A stretch of DNA of 64,000 nucleotides, taken from assembly GCA_016987375.1 (NCBI GenBank), contig PJRA01000016.1, positions 197,800-261,799 on the forward strand, in the 5' to 3' direction. The position numbers were made by a program, and so were the translations under genes. The stretch is from Brachionus koreanus (taxonomy: Eukaryota > Rotifera > Eurotatoria > Ploima > Brachionidae). Positions 11,707 through 26,700 of the stretch are shown here, one piece after another (within the stretch, counting starts at the first letter, position 1; every line of letters begins with the position of its first letter). The notes below the pieces were generated by a model. It worked only from the letters and a program-made list of their open reading frames with translations, did not search any database and was not told where the DNA came from.

Positions 11707-14700
11707 ATGGAGCGAAAATTTGTCTCAAGACTGAATCAATTGAGGCCGGCCGCCGAGGCCCGCAAACAGGCCAGCTCTCAGCTAAAGGAAAACATCAAAA
11801 TGGTCAGTTTAATATATTTTTATCAAATAAATAAATTTTTTGTCTATGAATGTTTTTTTTTTCCAGACCAAACTTAAACAAGTCGATCCAGTCGACTATG
11901 ATTTGTATGTGCAGCAAAATTATGACCTATTGCGCAAAGATGCATGTTCAAAGCAGTTGATTTTGTTGCCAAGTGATGATATCATTGTTGATTGTGTGCC
12001 AGCTCAAGCTGCAAATACTGCTTCTCATGAGAATAAAAAAATGGACCCCTTTTTAAAAAATAATCTTTTTGTTTCGGATTGCTTGGAAACTTATGCTAAT
12101 AAAAAACACCTTGTCAAGTATAAAAATCATAATTATGGTGGCGGCTATCGGCAGTTGCCTTCCTATCAGGAGAGCAATCAGACATTTCTGAATAATATCG
12201 ATGATTTAGAGTAAATTTTGGTTTTTAAAAAAGAGATTTTTGAAAGAGAATTTTTGTCTAAAGAAAAGGTCTCGGAAATAAAAATTTGCTTATGCCAGAA
12301 TTTTGCTATGAAATAGATGCCGATCAAAAATCGGTAAATGAAAATTCAAAATTTTTTTTTTTATTCTTGATTTTTAATTTAAAAAAAAAGGAAAAATTTC
12401 ATCTATCTGCTTCAAGTTTGTGTAAATATAGTGGAAAATTTGAGCATCAAGGATGGCTTAATTATCGCATTTCATCAAGTTCGGAAAAAGTGAACTTGAC
12501 TAATAAATTTTTATCAACAACAAAAATTTTTATTTTAATGTTAAGACTTTCAAAAGAAGGTATTTTCATTTGCGGACAAGCAATAGTCCGATTCAGTCCA
12601 GAAGTAATTCAATTGACAGCCGTAGTAGAACAGTGCCGGCCAATGTGCACATCATGGAGTGTTTTAAAGAAGTGCCCGGACAAAAAAAAGCCGAAAATCC
12701 CAAGCACCAAATAGTGCTTGACTCTAGAATAGCTTGTGTGCAAAAAACGCCGGCCAAATTCGGGCCCTATTCGTTCGAACTGGTCGAGAGTGGAGATATG
12801 CAGCTGCATCACATGTTTGTTGCTGACGGACAAAAACAATTTGACGAATGGTTCTCTCGACTTGAAAAAATTTTAAAAAAAAAACCTCACAATGGACTAT
12901 TACCCACGATTTGCTCGTCGCCCAACTCGACTAACAACACGTTCGATTCGGGCAACTCGTCGGTAAAAAATGATATTTACCAATCTAAAATGGATGACTT
13001 GGGTGCTTCGCTGAACGAAAGTGCTGATTCAAATGACATAAGAATGCTTACAAATGGCAACAATGAACACATTGTCACTATCAAGGAGTCTAATCAGGAA
13101 TTTATAAACTCATTCGATTTAAATAAAGTAAAATTAAGAGAAAAAATTATTTCAAATTTTTATTTAAATTTATTCTTAGTATTTGAGTGAAAAAGACGAA
13201 GAGCTTCAAATTAGATCTGAACAAATAAATCTATTTAATTTGTATGACTTGAATGATAAGTTTGTCGATGAAGAAACTGAGCTTGAATGTGTCTGGCCTG
13301 AGAAATCAACTTCAAAGAGAGTGTTGTTGAGTTGTGAAAATTTTCAGCTTAATCTTCGTCTGCCATACATCGATGGTTCGTCTACTAAACTCAACATTGA
13401 CAATGACAACAAACTAACAAGCAACATGAATGTAAGTAAAAAAAAATTCCTAAAATTTTTTACCATTTAGTAAGATTTATTCAATTCAGACAGTTAAAAA
13501 TTAATTAAAATAAAAAAAGGAACTAATTTAAATTTTTGTCAGTAAAAAAAAAAAAAAAAAGTGCAAAAAATTTTTTTTTTTTCGTTGAGTAGTAAATCAA
13601 AGTATGCCTTCGAAGAATTATTAGAATTTTATTTTTACTGGGTTCAGATGTCCAAATACAAAGCTCATTTGCGAACAGGACTATTTTAACATCAGGAAGA
13701 ATAATCCCGTCCTCCTATTTCATCAAATAAAAGAAAGTTTGGTCATCAAAGTGTTTCCTCTATCTGTGGTTACTTCTATTTGATGAAATAGGATATTAAC
13801 TATTTAACTAATAAATAGAATGAAACTAATAATTCTGTAAATTTCCTGGTTGATCAATAAATATCTAAAATAATGTAACAAAAATGATGGTTTAAATTTT
13901 TTTCTACTAATCTTCTAAATTTACGTATAAAGCAGTAAATTTGTAATACTTTATTTTCATTAGAATAATCGTTAAAGAATTTTGTTAAATATTTAGATTT
14001 TTAATTTTTAAAAAAATATGGAGTAAAAAATATTTTCAAAGGGTTTCCATATTGGGGATTATGCTATTTTGCTCATTAAATACCTTGTTGAATATTAGGT
14101 CAAAACCTGCTGCTGCTCTTAGCTTTGCTTTTTTTCAGTGTTTTCATCATTTCATTTCTAGTTATATTTTAATTTCTTCCTATTATTATTAGTGAGATAT
14201 ATGAGTTTTTTTGTTGTGAATCAAACTATGTGTTTGTGTATGTAGACCTATCCGACAAAGTAACTCACGACAAATTAAATCATCCGTCCGACAATCAAAT
14301 TAAATAGTTAAATTATTAATTAATTATTAAATAATTAGAAAGGTTTTAGAATAATAAAAATTTTATTGATCAATATAAAAAAGTTGTCATAAAATTAATT
14401 AAATTTAAATTTATATAATTTGAAAAAAAAATTTAATTTTGATAAAACTTGAATAAACTGGAAATATTTGCCTATGCTATTAAGATATTGAATGGAGTCA
14501 GATTCGTTTGATTCTTTGATCACGAATAAGTTGATTCTTATGTTGAATTTTTGGAATGCTAAATTCAATGTGATTAAGATCACGTTCAACTTTATCTTGT
14601 ACTTCAACTAAATGATGGATAAAACTGGTGTTTGAGAGTGAGAAATTGCTACTCTTTTGTTAAAAATGTGATGCTAAGCTTCTGAGCAATTAATAGTACT

Positions 14701-17700
14701 CGAAAATTCAGATAAAACATTGTCATATGTTTCAGACATTGATTGCAAAAAACCTTCCTAACGGTCCTTTTTTCTTCATCGACGACCTGCACCTTCTTGT
14801 GGAACAACTTCTCCGATACAGTTTGTCTCAAAATAGTCATACAGTGAGTTTAATTCGGAAGGAATATCTTTCTAGATTAATTCAAAAACATTGACTACGT
14901 CGTTGACTGGTACAAAAGCTATGGCAAACAAATATTTCATATGTTTTTTGCATTTTTCATTGAACAGTCTTCCATAAATTATGAATGAGATAAAATAAAA
15001 TTAAATATAATTATGTTCTTTAATATCCTCTCTTTATCAAATCACATATAACATCCGTCCATTGCAATAAAAAAATTTTCAAAAGAGTTTTATTTAATAT
15101 TTTAACTAAAGAATTTTTGAGATTAGTGAGAAAAAAATTTCTCATTAACAAGTTACCGATATGTAATCAAAAATCATCAATTACTTACCATTAAGTTTTT
15201 TTACTGTTTTTTAAATTTTATACTTACCATCTATTGCATATAATAATATTAGGTAAAAATTATTTAAGCTATTGATAAAAAAAAAATACTGACCATTAAA
15301 TAAAAGCCAAATAAAATAATTGAAAAAATCTTGTTTTTATTTTAAGCCGGAATTATTTTACATATCGCTTGCCTTGTATGATACAAAAAACCAGCAAAAA
15401 ATAAGCTCAAATTTCGACTGGATTCCAAATTATGAACAATTTGCTTATCAGATTATATCTGAGTCAAAGTCAACAGTGTCTTTTTTAAACCAGAGTAAAC
15501 CTTATAGCTCAGCAAGTTCAAATAGTTGTGAAAAGAATATTTTTTCGCTGAATGGAATTGATTTTAGTGAAAATCCATCACAATTGTTGAACGAAGAGCT
15601 CAAACAATCACTGTTCAATCGAATATCCAAAGCTTTGTTTACTATTTCGGATGCTCATGAAGACATATACTTGGTAGGACGAGTTGAAAAAATACTCGAT
15701 GGTAACAGCTTGCATAATTCAATTCAGCCATATCTCATTCAAATGAACGAGTCCAGCAGGATAAAAGCTGCAATCAAGCTTAATAAAAAAATCAAACAAT
15801 TGATGAAAACAAGGCTCAAATCTTATAGACAAGCGTTCGCTTGGTTTGCCAAGCCAATCTATAAGCGTCTATCGACATCCAAAACTTTTGACTATGTGCT
15901 TGATAATGAATCAAAATTTTTGGTCTATGAACAAGATGAGAATCATTTGAGTGATGACGATTTATTCAAGTATTTGAATGATTTAAAAAACAAGGACAGA
16001 TACTTGAACAAAATGGCTAGTTTATGTGCTGATATTTCAATTTATTTGCATGAATTCGATAAAAAAGTTTTCGAAAATCCTAATAAAATACCAAGTATGT
16101 TCAAAAATATTTTGTGAAAATTTCTAGAATGTTAACACTAGAAGCATTTTTTCACGTTTTTTTAATTTGAAATTATTTTATAAAAAAAAAAAAAGCTATA
16201 ATAATTTTATAAAGTAATATTATTTTTAAAGAAAATCTTAAAATCTACATAATCATCAAAAAAGATATATTCATTTGAAAAATTCATTCAAAAGATACGA
16301 GGATTTAAAAATTTTTAAAACGAGTTATTTTGACTCGTTTGGTGCTTCTAGTGTTCTAATCATTAAAAAAACCGAAAAAATTCATTTAAAAAAAAGTTTA
16401 TACAAACAGTTTTGTAAATATGTTTAAAGATTTTATTTTGATTTGCCAAAAAGAAGCTTAATGAATTTGATATAAGACAAAATTTATTATTTAAAAAAGC
16501 ATGGCAGTGTCAAATTTTAGTACCAAAATTACAATACAAAAACAAAAACGATAGCTTTTTTTCTTATCGTTTGAATTCGTTTTTACAATATTGCACTGTT
16601 TTTCCTTTTTCTATATTAATATTTGTACTAAAATTTCACATAACCAAAAAACATTTGATATAAAAGAAATTTTAAGATTTAGGACAATGTTAGAAGCAGC
16701 AAAGTTGAGATATTTGAACCGATCTACTTGCTGAAACAGCTACATCAAAAATCTTATCATTATTTTAATATTTTAAGCGACTCAAAAATATTCGATTTTT
16801 TTTAGATGCTTTCTATGAAATTGTATATAATAAGCTTTATGATAAATCTATTTTTTTTAAATTTATTTTGATTTCTTAATTATTGATTTTTAAACTAGCC
16901 ATAATAAATAGTTGTTTACAATTTGACTCAGCCAAGTTGAACTTGTCAAAAGTAAACGATTTAATACTGCAAGTCGATCACTTTGATTTAGTGCCCAATT
17001 TAAATCTGGCCAATCTTTCTCAAATAGAAGACTCTGACTCTAATTCAAACGAAATAAAAAAAGCCAAATTGCTTAGAATTAATACCGAATTCAAAAGCTT
17101 TTTGTATTTATACCCGATAAGTCTTCGATATGATACACAAAAAGTCTATTCAAGAGCTAGAAATATTTTGGTTAAAATTGAATTCAGAGACAGCGACCAT
17201 GAATGCTTGTCAACCCAAGCACTTAATTGCATCTTTAAAACAAACTCAAACTTGAATAATCTAAATTGCGAGTCAAATTCGTGTCTTATATCTTGCTATA
17301 AGACAATAGTAACTCATCATAACAAAACACCTCAGTTCTATGACGAGATTAAAATTCTACTTCCTTTAAATCTTCACGATAAGCATCACATATTGTTCAA
17401 ATTTTATCATGTCAGCTGCAACAATGCCAAAACAATGCATGAAGAGTATGAAACTAGTTTGTCTGAATCTATCACAAATATAAGCGGCAAAAATGTGGAA
17501 AATTTGATCGGATTTTCGTGGCTGCCTGTGTTCAAAAATGGAAAGTTGCTCAATGGGGAAAAATGCTTGCCAATAGCTCAAAACTTGCTCAATGATTATC
17601 TCTCATTCGAACAGATTGGTCTTGGTCAATCAGTTGGTCCAAGTGACATAAAATGGATAGACAATATGAAACTATTGTTCAAAATAAACCTATTAGCTAA

Positions 17701-20700
17701 TTCAACTGTTCACACCATAGTAAAAAAAAATTTTATTTTAGATTTAAATTAATTTTTGATTTTTAGGATCCACATGTTGCCAATTTTTATTTACAATATG
17801 AAAAATTGACTCAAAGTGTGTCTAAACCTAGTGAGATTGAACCAGTACAAAAAGCAATGGTGCAACGAAGCATGAGCAAGCGTAAAGCACCGTTGGCTCC
17901 TCTAAATTTGAACAGTTTAAATATGGAAAGAATGGAGAGTAGATCCGAAGTTAGCAATGAAATCTCAATTAATTCAGTTAAAGTAAGTTGTGAGATTTTT
18001 GCTTTTGCAATATTTTTTTTTTTTAAATATTCGTTAGTTGCCTATTGCTATGATCTGGTCCAAGCCAGTCAAAGAAGAACTTAGTTTAAGTCTTAACCTT
18101 AAAGTATCTAATTTTCAGCTTTTATTCTAACATGTTTAATCTGACTAACAATCATTCTAATAAAAAGTTCATTTGTTTAATTTTTTTTGTTTTTATTTTC
18201 AAGGCTCTTCATGCTACAGAAATATCAACTATTGTTAAATTTTTACCAACACTGTTCAATCGTATACTAAGCACTTTTGTTACGACTGTTAGCAGTAATG
18301 TAGCAATACATGCATTCAAGTAAGATACTTTTTTTTTCAAAAAAGAAATTTAATTATTGTAAATTCAGTCAAAGCTAATCTTGATTTTTTATCTTTTTGC
18401 GAATTAATTTTTCATTATGTCAGTTAAGTAAAATTTTTGTTTAGAGAACAGTAAATTTATTTGAAAATTTTTTTTTTAGAAAAATTTAATAGTTTTTCAG
18501 CAAACTTCTTTTACAAATTTTGAAGGTGGAAAAATCTTCAAAATATCTCTGCAATACAGGGCGCATGTTTAAATCCCTTTCATAAAAAAAATGGGGAACC
18601 GTTTACGGCTGGGAAAAATTTGCAGTGTAGATGATCAATTCGATGTCTCTGTGTATCTGTGTCAGATCGAAGCTGTTGCTCAAAAAAGGTACTTGAAAAG
18701 GAGATGAGCGCTTCCCCATTTTCCACTAGGATAGAATAGGGTCAACAAAAAAAAAGATAAAAATAATGTTCAAAAGATATTTTTATTCAAATATAGATAT
18801 CATAAAAGTTCTAATTTTTGGATTTTTGACAGTTCAAAATCAAAAAATTCACAGTTATCATTAATTTAACTTCTTAATTGCGTAACTTATTAATCTATAC
18901 ATATTATTATTATTATTATTATTATATATTCAAGCCTCATTGGTAAAATAGTGAAATTTAGAAAAAATAAAAAAGTTTTTACAAAATAGAGTAAAAAATA
19001 TGATTTAGATACAAATCAAAATAGGGATTTAAAGAAGTCAATTATTTAAAAAAAAACCCTATAATTGACTAGTGCAATATTTCTTAAACTTGATTTGTGA
19101 TAACACATATTTTACTGAGTCTACCAAACAAAGGTTCTTACATTTATACACAAATTCAATCAACCCTAATGAAGCTTTAGGAGCATTCTGAGTAATATTA
19201 ATGAAAATGGAGTATAAATTTATAAATAAGTTAGTTTAAGTTGACTTATTTTCTAATTAATTTTGATTTCATAACACTTCAAATAGGTCTCTGTCTAAGA
19301 CTCTCATTCAGAGTTGTTTAAAGATCACAAATTTTAAATCAAGTTCAAGTCATTACTTTGACAAAAAAAATATAAAAGTCTGAAAATGAATTATTTTCAA
19401 TGATTTAGTAACTTGAAGAATAAAATCAAAAAATTAAATAATAATTAAGTAATTATTTGAAATAATATTTTTTTTTATTAAAATATAATAGATTTCTTTA
19501 GATAAATTAATAATTACTTTTAAGTTCCAAAGTCATGACTTGAAAAATTAAAAATTTTTAAGTCAAATTTACAATTTAGAGAAAAATATTTAAGTATTCG
19601 AGAAACATGCTTGATATAAAAAACTATTTAAAATTATATTTTTGTAAGTAAATGAATAAAAACTGGTTTCTGGGTATACAGAAAAATTAACAACCAAAAC
19701 TGACTAGAAAGATTATTTAACTATCTTAATCAATGGTTTTGTGAATTTGGTACAAATAAAAACAAAAACCAAAAACTTTAATTTGTTTTCTTTTCTTTTC
19801 CCTTCAAATTCTATTCTAAAATAATTGAATTTATGAATCAAATTAAAAAAAAATTCTAGATCTTTGCTTCATTTTGTCTGGCAACTTACACTGATCGGAA
19901 AAATAGACAATTTAAAATCATTTATAAAATACATGTTTTATGTGGATTACACCAGTTATTTTGGGGATAAAAACCATGATCAACTACCAACTTTACATCA
20001 TGAATTGATTGTAAATCTAGTTGATTATCTAAAAGATGCAACCAACAACCAGCCAAATCAAAGCCAAACACATCGATTTTTGACAAACAGTTGGTTTTTT
20101 ATGGAAATAGTGCTAAAAAGTTTGGCTCTGTACACCGTACAGTATAAAAAACACAGTCAACAATTTCCCAAATTTTCTCAAGAATTTTACAAATCAGTTA
20201 AAGATTTTTTCGATCTTTTGATCGACATGCTAGTCAAACATGCCAGCGTGTCCAATTCGAAAGAAAAGGAGTTTTTAATTTCAGCAGTAAGAAAATGCAA
20301 CCGTAGCATTGCAATGTTCATAAAAAAAAGCTTAAATTTACTCAATAAAAAATTAATTTTTTTAATTGTCAATCGCTATTTGGATGCAACTAATACAAGC
20401 GATAAAACAATCAATGAAATAAAGCTCGATTTCATTCGCATTGTATGCAATCATGAACACTATGTGGCTTTTAGTTTGCCAATGCTAAAAGCCGTCTCAA
20501 ACATACACGACTTTGCTGGTAATTTAAAAATAAAAATTTTTTTTTTTTTGAAAAATATTTTTAAAATCAAATTTGACATTTAACAAAAAAAAAAGATTTA
20601 AAAAAAGAGTCAAAGAGTAATTTTAATTTAATTTATTTATACAGCTAATTAGTGATTAGTTTTTTTTTAGACTAGATTAAATTTTAAAATAAAATTTATT

Positions 20701-23700
20701 AGAAATTAATTTATTTTTTGTTTTTTTTTTATTAAGAGATAAAATATGAGTTTATTCTATCTGACCAGTTTCGTCAATTTCACTATTTGGTTGGAGTTCT
20801 GCTAAGTCAATTTTGTTTGTCACTCAACGAGAACAAAGAGCAGCGCAAGGCCAGCATTCAAGTGCTACGAAGCCTCATATGTAAGCATTCGTTCGACTCG
20901 CGCTACAACACAGACAAGCAAAAACAGGCTCGCATAGCTTCGCTCTATTTGCCTTTAGTGGATATTCTAATGGAAAATATAACTCGACTTTCAGGCCATT
21001 CAGTCAACTCTACAAAGCATAGTCCATCGGTCAACTATTCAATGGTAAATACATCTACGGATTCATGTAGCAAAATGTCCAGCTGCACATTGGTCAACCC
21101 ATATCAAGGAGTAGCTTCGTCGGCTTCAATGTCAAACGGCAGTGTGTACCATTCGTACGACCAGAGCTCGACCAAGACCAGCTACGATCCATTGTCAGTA
21201 ATTGCCGGATTGGCCAAGGCCGACTTTGACCCTATTTCTAACGGGTTCTCGGACACTGACTCATTGTCAAGCTCCGATGACTTCAAACATTTGAATTCAG
21301 ACAAGCGGTCTTCGTTCTCGTTCACCGTGTCTACCAACCCGAGTGATATCACAGCTTTAAATAACAATTCATCTAATTGCACTTCGATCAATCCGAGCCA
21401 TTTAGAGCAACAATCCATCACCAAGTCATACCTGATTACTCGCAAAGACAAGTTTGATTCAAGTGAAATTAAGGACTTGTTAATTTGCTTAATATTTGTG
21501 CTGAAAAATTTGAATCAAGATGCTTTGCTGGGTCTGTGGTACAATTATGACGATAGTGAATTTTGTAATTTTTTAACTCTGCTTGATCTTTGTCTTACTA
21601 CTTTTAAATATCGTGGAAGATCCAACATTCATAAATTAAAGTAATTTTTTAATTTAAGTTTTTTTTTAATTTTAAATTTATTTTCTAAAATTTCCTTTTG
21701 AATTCGATGAAAAGAAAAAAATTTGAAATTCACAAATTTAAATTAGAACTCAAAAAGGGATAAATTAACTTATAAATTTAGTTGTAAAAATGAACTAAAA
21801 ACAATAATTTTCGAAAAATCCACTATTTAAAATTTTTTTTTACCTTTTAATCTAGACAAAGCTGCAAAAAAATTAAGTATTATTGGCAATTGTGTTCTAA
21901 TACCATTTATTGAGATATAATTGTGTCTCTTTTGGTTATTAAAAAATTGAGGCCCATTTTAATCAGGCACTTAAATAATTACTGCTTCAGGTAAATCGCC
22001 TCTTTTATAATCTATTGATACAATGATATCTCTGATAATGGCGTTTGCAGAATTAACAAGTATTCTTGATGAATTAAACATGAATTAGAATAAAGATTTA
22101 GAAAATTTAATTAGTAATCTCCAAATAAAAAGTAACATGTTTTATTTTGATGAAATTATTTAGACAATAAAAAACAACTAATAATAACTAATATGAAGCT
22201 CAGGCTTGTTTATAAGTCACAAAAAATGAATTCAAAGTCATTGATTTGACTTGAATTAAGAACTTTGACTTAAAAACAAGTAAAATGAAGTTCTATAAAA
22301 CTAAATAAACATGGCAATTTAAACAGTCGTTTAACCTTTGCATAGATGTAGTGTCTTGACAAACAAAACAAACATTTTCACACACAATCTCAAAATTTTT
22401 TTTTGGTTGTCAAAATCTTAATTTTGTGTGTGTGTGTGTGTGTGTGTGTTATTTATCTTTTTCTGCTACATATTTTTTTCATAGTATATTTTAGAAAAAA
22501 AATTTCAAAACTAAATTTAAATCGTAAATTTAAAAAGTTGCCAAAAAGTCTAAAAAAATTTCGAGGAATTTAAAAATTATTAAAAAGACCAAAGAGAGGT
22601 AGACCGTCTAAAAATTCAAAGAAACTAAATTTTTTTATGTGCAATGAGAAAAAATTTGTGTGATGTGATGTATTCTTTTTTATTCATTTGAGTAGTTTAG
22701 ATCACAATTTTTTTTGCGTGTGTGAAAATCTATTTTTTGATTATGATAATCTAATCTGTGGCTCCCAGTCAACTAATTTTTAAAGGATCTTAAAAGAAAT
22801 TTTAGAGAAATTTATAGAGATTTTTTAGAGGCTATCGGACATTTTTCTCTAAAATACCTTTAAGATTTTCATAAATTTTTTTTTACAAGTCTTAAAATTT
22901 ATTTTCAATAAGAATAAAAAAAACATATTTGTTTTTAACGCCACCTGCCCATGGACATAGTTGAGCGGTTCTAAATAATGTAAGTTTCATGGATAGTCAA
23001 GATGAAAATCGTGATCGCAAAACCTTCAAAAATCTTGGGTTTCTTATTTTAAATATTGAGATAATGTGTATTTAACAATTAACATATAAAATAGAAAGCT
23101 TGATATTTATAATCAATTTAATTTTTTTACTTAATTTTATTTCATTTAAAAATCAGATATAAGTAAACATGTTTGAGAAGAAAAAAAGTGTTTTTATTTG
23201 TAATTTTCTTTTTTCTTTTTATAGTGGATTCATGATAAAATTATTATGGAGTGCTTAAATAAAGTTAACTGGTAAAAAATATACTAGATAGACGATTGTT
23301 TTTTTTAACTTTTGTTCACATTTAATAAATAAATAAATAAAAATATAAGTAAAGATGTTTGAGAAGAAAAATTTTTGTTTTATTTGTTAATTAAAACTTT
23401 AAAAATAATTAGATTATAGTCTTAAAAACAGGATTTTGTTGAATATTGAATGTTTTTAGTTAGAAAAAAAATTACGTGCATGTAATAGCTTGCCTTTCAA
23501 TAATAAAAGCTACTGCTGACAATCCTAAGTAAGCAAATAAACATAAAAATTTCTTAAATCTTAAATATTAATCAATTAAGTAAGAATAAAATAACTTTTT
23601 TATTTAATTATTAGGATAGGTTCTTGAGAAAAAAAAATATAAAAAACACATGTTCTTAGAAGAACCGCTTCTTGTCTTATCTTGTATTTTAATGTCTTTC

Positions 23701-26700
23701 TTGGTACAAAAAATTATTCTCATAAATATTAAAGATCGAATATATCAATCTAAAAATACAAAGAAAAAAATTGAAAGTAAACAAAAATTATCTAGATTAG
23801 AATATCTCTATTTTCCAAATTTGTCAAATTAAAATTATTTTTTAAAGAATCTATAATTAAAAAGTGTAAATTCAGTTTGTCAACAAACGTGCCAAAACTA
23901 TTAATTGCCAATGAAACTTGAAACTGAAAAATTTTGCTTTTGAAAAGTCTTTTCAAATTATATTTAAATATTTTATACTTTTTAGAAAAATAAAAATTCT
24001 ATTCGAACAAAAAAACTAAACAAATAAAATTAATTTTTAAGTGCAATCAGTAGAGGCCAAGACATAAAGGCGATGATTAAATCGCCACGTAACGACTTAA
24101 GTAATCGGGTATCCAATATTGAACTACTAGATAGAATATCATCCAGTGCTGTAATGTTTACAAACCGTTCGGCCTCCATGAACAGAAATGCTCCATTTAC
24201 ACAATCAGCAGTTATAAATTCAGCGGCTCAAACTAAGCCTGTTGGAGAAATGGACTTGAAAAAAATCAACCGTTCGATTCTAATCGAATCCAATTTGTGT
24301 CACCAAGTAAGCGCAACTGTTCTAAACATCCTCTCCATGGTGCTAATTCATCAAAAAGATAAACTACTAGAAAATAGCGGAGATAATCCAATTTGCAAGA
24401 AAACCCTCGACATGTTCTTTTACATGCTTCAGAGCAACCAGTCCGAACTGGTCAAACTGAGAGTTTTCGTTGCCCTTAGACACATGATAACTAAACTGCC
24501 ATCGATATTCTTCGACGGACAGTCGTCTCAGTGCTTCAGTATTTGCATGGAGACGCTCAAGTGTTTCAACTCGAAATTCGAGTCGATTAGACTCGAGGCA
24601 TGTGTTCTCATTTATTTGCTTCTTAGAAAAAACTACGAACATACTCGGCTTAAATCGATTTCTCGAGTTCATTCACAGACCATAATATCAGTAAGTCAAC
24701 TAATTGGAAAAATGAAGTTATCAGGCAATTTTGAAATACTTGAATGCTTGTCCATCATAAATCAATTGGCTTTTAATGATCAAACACTTTTGAGCTCGAG
24801 ATTTTCACTAGAAGTAGACGATTTGACAAAGAGAATAAGAAACATTTTTTTGGCTACAGCTCAAATGAAAAGCTTTCAAAATGACACCGAAATGCTCATT
24901 GATTCACAATATTGTCTTGCTAAATCATATGCAAATTGCTTGGAATTGAGAAGAACTTGGCTTGAGTCTATGGCTTCCATTCATATTCAAGACAAAAATT
25001 ACTCTGAAGTTGGTTACAAAAAATTTTTTTTTTTTATTTTATCTAATTGAAAAAATGAAGCTACTTCGGCAAAAAAAGAATAGAATTAGATAATGAATTG
25101 ATTCACAAAAATTAAATTTTGAGACCAATTTAACCATTAAAAGGCAAAATAATAGAAAAAAATGGCATCAGCTGACGATGAAGTTGACGATCAATTCAAG
25201 ATAGCATTTAATTTCAGAGTTTATCTTAAAATTTGTTAAAATTAATTAATTTTAATCTTGCACAAAATAGAAAATTATTTTCATTTTATTACTTATTTTG
25301 AATTTGATTTTTAAATTTAATTTTGAGAATGCTAGTTTAAAAATGGGAATAATTTAAATGGGCTCATTCAATTACTGAAACAGGCTCATAACTAATTTGG
25401 ATTCAATAATTAATTAATTTTAAGCCCGTATAGCCGAGTGGTTTGTGTATTAGTCATGCAAGCAGAGGGTGGAAGGTTCAAACCCCACTGAGGGTGGAAA
25501 AATCTTCAAAATATCTCTGCAATACGGGGCGCATGTTTAAATCCCTTTCATAAAAAAAATGGGGAACCGTTTACGGCTGGGAAAAATTTGCAGTGTAGAT
25601 GATCAACTCGATGCCTCTGTGTATCTGTGTCAGATCGAAGCTGTTGCTCAAAAAAGGTACTTGAAAAGGAGATGAGCGCTTCCCCATTTTCCACTAGGAT
25701 AGAATAGGGTCAACAAAAAAAAATATAAAAATTAATTAATTTTGGGATATATATTCACTACTTTGGACTCATTTATTAATCATTTTTGACCTCTAAAATA
25801 ACAAAATAAGAGTTACTGAGTAACTTAAACGATAGAAATTTTTATTATAATATTTATTTATTTCTAAATGAATTTTGAAGAGATTCTATATCTATCATAA
25901 ATTCTATGATAGAATTTCGTAATTTGTTGTCTTTGATTTCATTTATTTAATGATGAGCAGCTTTTCTCATATGAAAAATATGAAACACTTTCTAACACTT
26001 TGCACGCTTTAAATTTTTTGTTTTCGGAAAAAATGTTGTTTGAATCTGTATGTTATAGAATTGAGTGCATCTGCATCCAAGCAAAGTAATATTGGCTTAA
26101 ACCTAGTTCTTTTTAAGTCAATTTGAATCGAATTGGAAATGAAATTGTAATCGTTTAAATTTTAGACTTAAAACAAAATTTTTTAACAATTTTTTTTCAT
26201 TAAAATTCACAATACATTGTTTAAAGTCATGCCATATTTTCATTCTCAAAAAATTTAATAAATTCAATTTTTTTTTAATATTTATTTTTTAAATAAAATA
26301 TTTTTTTAAAAGGCAGCTCACTGTTATTTGCATATAGCAGCGTTTATAGCCGAGAATCTAAAACACCAAGGAATGTACACGCTTGGTTGTCAAGTATTTA
26401 AGAAAATAACGCCTAACATTGAACTAGAAGAAGAAATAAACAAAAATAATGACATGATCAAAAATGGTGACAACTACCAATTGACAGACTTAAACCAGGT
26501 GCAATACACTCAAAGTCAGCTTCTCGACTATTTGTACAAGTCAACTGGAATGCTCAAATATGCCGAACGCTATGATTTCATGCCAGACATATTCAAACTA
26601 GTTGTGGCTATTTACGAATCCAACCGTGACTACGAACAACTACAACAAACTCACTTGAACATACAAAAAGCATACTCTTACTTGGCTGAACGTGATCAGC

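Noticed and set aside
12609..12839. Minus-strand 76-codon frame
   Set aside because: It is antisense to the DOCK PH-domain exon.
14649..14840. Minus-strand 63-codon frame in DOCK intron 6, with a Cys pair (CNQC)
   Set aside because: Composition is somewhat protein-like, perhaps a transposon scrap, but no motif order could be recognised.
22427..22449. (GT)n tract as a regulatory Z-DNA element
   Set aside because: Simple dinucleotide repeats are common; nothing in the context supports a function.
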